Source: Gammaproteobacteria bacterium UBA2965 | GTDB lineage: Bacteria > Pseudomonadota > Gammaproteobacteria > Pseudomonadales > Azotimanducaceae | DNA length: 64,000 nucleotides | Assembly: GCA_002348385.1 (NCBI GenBank) | Contig: DEBD01000038.1 | Coordinates: 1-64,000 of the forward strand | Direction of reading: 5' to 3' | Position numbers and translations under genes: made by a program | Notes under the pieces: generated by a model | Told to the model about the DNA's origin: nothing | Databases searched by the model: none | What the model saw: only the letters and a program-made list of their open reading frames with translations | Part shown: positions 60,771 through 64,000 of the stretch, piece after piece | Numbering within the stretch: position 1 is the stretch's first letter | Layout of the letters: each line of letters opens with the position of its first letter

Positions 60771-61798
60771 GAAGACGCCTCCCGGTAGTGCAACTCGGTC
60801 ACCGACCCGGGAGCGGCCTCGTGATGCTGCCAGCATCGGGCGAAATGATTGGACGCCATGAGGTAGGGGCCCGGGTCTCGCTCCTTGCACACAGCCATGG
60901 CGTACGGACAACGTGGCCCGTATGCGCATCCCGGGGGCGGATGAAACAGATCTGGCGGGCTGCCGTCGATGGGTTTCAGCTCATGTTGCAGTGCGGGGTC
61001 GTTGCTGGGCATGGCCGCGCGCAGACCCAGCGTGTAAGGGTGCGAGGAGCGGTAGAAAATATCGTCTACAGCGCCGTGCTCAACGATCTGGCCCGCGTAC
61101 ATCACAGCCACCTCGTCAGCCATCCGTGCGACCACGCCAAGATCGTGGGTGATGAGCACGATGGCCATACCGGTTTCCTGCTGGAGGTCGGTCATGAGAT
61201 CGAGAATCTGAGCCTGGATGGTGACATCCAACGCGGTGGTGGGTTCATCGGCTATGAGAATGGCCGGCTCGCAGGCGATGGCCATGGCAATCATCGCGCG
61301 CTGCAGCATGCCACCGGAGAACTCGAACGGATACTGCCTGGCGCGTTTTTCGGCTTCGGGAATGCGTGACAGATCGAGCAGCTCCACGGCCCGTTTGAGT
61401 GCTTGTTGCTTGGTGTGCCCTCGGTGTACTTCCAGCGTCTCGGCAATCTGAGACCCGATGGTCATAGTGGGATTCAGAGAGGTCATGGGGTCCTGAAAGA
61501 TCATGCCGATCTGCCCGCCGCGAATGTCTTCCCCGTCGATTTCCTTCTGGCCGATGATATCCCGGCCGCGCAAGCGCGCTGTTCCCGACCTGATCCGGCC
61601 TGGCGGCATGGGAATGAGCCCCATGATGCTCTGCACCGTCACTGATTTCCCGCAGCCCGATTCGCCGACGATTGCCAGGGTTTCTCCCTCATCCAGCGCG
61701 AAGCTTACGCCGCGCACTGCCTGAACCACGCCGCCGTAGGTGTCGAATTCGACGTGGAGGTTCTCCACTTCCAGTAATTTGCCAGCCTGGTCGTTCAA
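60767..61798 (-). CDS. dppD: Dipeptide ABC transporter ATP-binding protein (DppD)
   Basis: 343 residues from TTG 61798, which overlaps the dppC stop (TTGA). The frame runs further upstream without similarity. Walker A GESGCGKSVT, signature FSGGMLQRAMIAMAI, Walker B LIADEPTTALDV and the C-terminal CAYGPRCPYAMAVC are diagnostic. It pairs with DppF to energise the importer. Confidence 0.92.
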   Translation of the reverse strand: MNDQAGKLLEVENLHVEFDTYGGVVQAVRGVSFALDEGETLAIVGESGCGKSVTVQSIMGLIPMPPGRIRSGTARLRGRDIIGQKEIDGEDIRGGQIGMIFQDPMTSLNPTMTIGSQIAETLEVHRGHTKQQALKRAVELLDLSRIPEAEKRARQYPFEFSGGMLQRAMIAMAIACEPAILIADEPTTALDVTIQAQILDLMTDLQQETGMAIVLITHDLGVVARMADEVAVMYAGQIVEHGAVDDIFYRSSHPYTLGLRAAMPSNDPALQHELKPIDGSPPDLFHPPPGCAYGPRCPYAMAVCKERDPGPYLMASNHFARCWQHHEAAPGSVTELHYREASS

Positions 61799-63165
61799 TC
61801 CATGGACCTCATGCGTGCATCCAGCGCGTCGCGCAGCCCGTCGCCCAGCAGGTTGAATGCCAGCACGGTGATGCTGATGAACAGCGCGGGAAAGATCAGT
61901 TCGTGGGGAGTGGTGAGCATGGTCTTGATGCCTTCGTTGCACATGCTGCCCCACGAGGGCGTGGGTGGTACCACGCCCATGCCGATGAACGAGAGAAAGG
62001 CCTCCGTAAAGATGGCGCTGGGCACGGCGAAGGTGAGGGTGACCAGGATGACGCCCAGGGTGTTGGGAATCATGTGCCGCAGGATCAGGTAGTTGGTCTT
62101 GGCACCCAGCAGGCGCGAGGCGCCGATGTAGCCTTCTTCCCGGATCTGCAGGATCTGCCCGCGCACCAGTCGTGCGGTTCCCGGCCACGACAGCAGCACC
62201 ATGGCGAGCAGCATGGGCAGAATGCCGCTCTCACCGGCACCTACGTCGAACAGAATCTTGAACAGGATCATGAACAGCAGAAACGGCAGCGCCACCACGA
62301 AATCTGCGAAGCGCATGAGCAGCTGATCGGCGTTGCCGGCCAGGAATCCCGCCGCGCTGCCGTAGATGACGCCAAACAGCATGAAGATTACCGGGGCGCA
62401 GATACCGATGAACAAGGATACCCGGGCCCCGTGCATCAGTCGCGCCAGCATGTCGCGGCCGAGATTGTCGGTGCCCAGTGGATGCAGGCCCAGTGTCACC
62501 TTGTCGCCCACGGACAGCGCATCGGGACTGTCTGCCAGGCCGCGCACCACGGCGTCATCCGCGGTAATCACGCGCTTTACTTCCGCTTCCAGAGTTTCGT
62601 GACCGATGCGATCACCGAAGGCATCCAGGCTCACCACGGTGTAGTAGTAACGCCGTGGTGCGAGGTCCAGCAGGTCCTCGAAATAGGTGTGATTGGGGGA
62701 GAACGTCTCGCCCAGGGGCAGCCCGAAGGCATTCTCCGGCCCGATGGGGAAGATGTTGCGGTAGATGAGATAGCCTGCCGCGTGAGGGTCCGGGTCCCAC
62801 ACCAGCCGTACGGTCTGATTGGTGGCGGGTGCTGCCAGCCGCAGCCCATGGCCGTCGCCGTTCTGCAGGCTGGGGTCCCAGGCGCTGTAAGGCTCTACGA
62901 CGGTGGCGCTGCGGTCCGCGCCGGGTGGCTTGCTGATCTGATCCACGTCCTGGGCGGCGGGGTCTACGTCCCACACCAGGGGCCCCAGAAGCGTGAAGGC
63001 GGCCAGGCCCATCACGATGTACAAGGAGATCAGCGCGCGGCGATTGGCCTTCAGACGGATCCAGGCGTCCTGCCAATACGATAGAGAGGGGCGCGACAGT
63101 GTCTGGGCGGCATGAGTGGCCGGCGCCGGGCGGAAGTCTTCGGGTGTGAGAGTGGCTTCGCTCAC
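61795..63165 (-). CDS. dppC: Dipeptide ABC transporter permease DppC with a periplasmic FN3-like insertion
   Basis: 456 residues instead of the usual roughly 300. After the first membrane helix (about residues 44-64) there is a large periplasmic insertion to about residue 225; residues 106-187 read as a fibronectin type III-like domain (LRLAAPATN, TVRLVWDPDPHAAGYLIYRN and RRYYYTVVSLDAFGD). The rest is normal: HPLGTDNLGRDM (about 228-239) starts the permease core, and the EAA loop is GASRLLGAKTNYLILRHMIPN. The GTG start lies 2 bp after dppB. Confidence 0.92.
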   Translation of the reverse strand: MSEATLTPEDFRPAPATHAAQTLSRPSLSYWQDAWIRLKANRRALISLYIVMGLAAFTLLGPLVWDVDPAAQDVDQISKPPGADRSATVVEPYSAWDPSLQNGDGHGLRLAAPATNQTVRLVWDPDPHAAGYLIYRNIFPIGPENAFGLPLGETFSPNHTYFEDLLDLAPRRYYYTVVSLDAFGDRIGHETLEAEVKRVITADDAVVRGLADSPDALSVGDKVTLGLHPLGTDNLGRDMLARLMHGARVSLFIGICAPVIFMLFGVIYGSAAGFLAGNADQLLMRFADFVVALPFLLFMILFKILFDVGAGESGILPMLLAMVLLSWPGTARLVRGQILQIREEGYIGASRLLGAKTNYLILRHMIPNTLGVILVTLTFAVPSAIFTEAFLSFIGMGVVPPTPSWGSMCNEGIKTMLTTPHELIFPALFISITVLAFNLLGDGLRDALDARMRSMD

Positions 63166-63167
63166 GG

Positions 63168-64000
63168 CTACTCCAGTCGCACCCGGGGGTCTACCCAGGC
63201 GTACAGCAGGTCTACCACGATCACCATGAACACCAGAAAGGCGCCGTAGAATACGGTGGTTCCCATGATCACCGTGTAGTCGGATTGCTGCACGGCCTGA
63301 ACGAAGTAGCGCCCCAGACCGGGGATGGCGAACACGGATTCAACCACGAAGCCGCCGGTGGTGATGGCGGCGATGGACGGCCCCAGCACGGTGATCACGG
63401 GCAGGATCGCATTGCGCAGCTGATGGTTGGTGAAGATTCGTGACGGCGGGAGTCCCTTGGATTTGGCCGTACGAACGAAGTCGGAATTGACGATCTCCAG
63501 CATGGATGAGCGCATCAGGCGTGTGAGGTAAGCCATGGTGCCCAGCCCCAGCACCATGGACGGCACCAGCATATGAGCGATGGTGCCCCAGCCCACCGCG
63601 GGCAGCAGCGATGTTCCGAAGAAATTGTTGGCGTTGACGATTCCCAATTGCCCCAGTGCGGCCACCACGAAGCTGGGTACGGAAATGCCCAGGATCACCA
63701 GAAACATGATGATCACGTCTGGTAATCGGTTTCGATACAGCGCAGTGAGCGCGCCCCACAGCACACCGCCGAGCCCGGCGAACACAATGGCAAGAATCCC
63801 CAATGTGGCGGATACGGGGAAGTGTTCGTAGATGATGTCGTTCACGTAGCGATTCTGCTGGGCGAACGAGATCCCGAAGTCTCCGCGCAAGAAGTTGGCC
63901 AGGTAGATCAGATACTGCTCGTGCACTGGCTTGTCGAGACCGTACTTGGCCTCCAGGTTGGCGCGGATCTCCGGAGACACGGCCTTGGCGTCCGCCAGTG
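63168..64000 (-). CDS. dppB: Dipeptide ABC transporter permease DppB, 5'-truncated by the window edge
   Basis: About 277 residues of the C-terminal part, ending in RLE and TAG. Membrane segments alternate with a cytoplasmic EAA loop, FVRTAKSKGLPPSRIFTNHQLRNAILPV. The first part of the visible sequence, EIRANLEAKYGLDKPVHEQYL, is the region after the first helix. The true start lies beyond 64000. Binding protein dppA was not seen and is probably upstream. Confidence 0.93.
   Translation of the reverse strand, partial: LADAKAVSPEIRANLEAKYGLDKPVHEQYLIYLANFLRGDFGISFAQQNRYVNDIIYEHFPVSATLGILAIVFAGLGGVLWGALTALYRNRLPDVIIMFLVILGISVPSFVVAALGQLGIVNANNFFGTSLLPAVGWGTIAHMLVPSMVLGLGTMAYLTRLMRSSMLEIVNSDFVRTAKSKGLPPSRIFTNHQLRNAILPVITVLGPSIAAITTGGFVVESVFAIPGLGRYFVQAVQQSDYTVIMGTTVFYGAFLVFMVIVVDLLYAWVDPRVRLE

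Noticed and set aside
61672..63084. 470-codon plus-strand ORF opposite dppC
   Set aside because: Lies completely within dppC on the opposite strand; composition (repeated Gln, His, Gly, Asp) is that of a GC-rich antisense frame and dppC has clear family motifs.

Overview
The window looks like part of a GC-rich chromosome from a free-living, aerobic gammaproteobacterium. The main evidence is the block miaB-phoH-ybeY-ybeX-lnt-lptE-holA in its usual gammaproteobacterial order, plus leuS, folK, a DUF1820 protein and a split proton-translocating transhydrogenase (pntAA-pntAB-pntB). TRAP and dipeptide importers, a Rieske oxygenase, a CODH-like molybdenum hydroxylase, an acyl-CoA dehydrogenase and an AMP-forming acid:CoA ligase point to a heterotroph using diverse organic acids and amphipathic compounds. 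I saw no integrase, transposase, phage gene or CRISPR array. The species cannot be named from the sequence alone.

Layout. 0-7 kb: a broken YCII-type gene, a glutathione peroxidase with an in-frame UGA at the catalytic position followed by a SECIS-like hairpin, a small secreted protein, a formyltransferase, a MaoC-like protein and a TRAP importer (all leftward), with a divergent Rieske oxygenase. 7-10 kb: pntAA-AB-B. 10-16 kb: a secreted protein with an internal duplication, a TPP-dependent decarboxylase-like enzyme, a MOSC protein, an FMN glutamate-synthase-like membrane protein and a MarR regulator. 16-20 kb: coxG-coxS-coxL-coxM (form II active-site motif) and tRNA-Gly(CCC). 20-26 kb: rhodanese, DegQ-like protease, zinc alcohol dehydrogenase, folK, a secreted zinc-phospholipase-like protein and an LLM flavin enzyme.

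25.6-28.4 kb holds a leftward cluster: a cereblon-like CULT-domain protein with complete zinc and tri-tryptophan pocket residues, a decayed HAD hydrolase, a PTPS-fold protein lacking the catalytic Cys, an SDR and a YhhQ-type queuosine-precursor transporter. A Tag-type DNA glycosylase is divergent from the CULT gene. 29-35 kb: ferredoxin-reductase-like flavoprotein, alpha-hydroxy-acid oxidase, and an operon of acyl-CoA synthetase, tiny ORF and NTF2-like protein, then DUF1820. 34.8-41.6 kb: the housekeeping miaB-holA block, from which leuS is missing; leuS lies at 56.4-58.9 kb. 41.7-46.1 kb: two secreted/anchored unknowns and cobS-cobT. 46.1-52.8 kb: a leftward surface-glycan operon with overlapping genes (flippase, truncated methyltransferase, asparagine synthase, GT4 glycosyltransferase, nucleotidyltransferase/thymidylate-kinase fusion, P-loop kinase), followed by an acyl-CoA dehydrogenase and a GT2-like glycosyltransferase. 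58.9-64 kb: monooxygenase-like protein, Nudix hydrolase and a dipeptide ABC importer whose DppC has a fibronectin-III-like periplasmic insertion.

The signals most worth following are the selenocysteine GPx with its hairpin, the bacterial CULT protein and its pterin/deazapurine-flavoured neighbourhood, and the DppC domain insertion.
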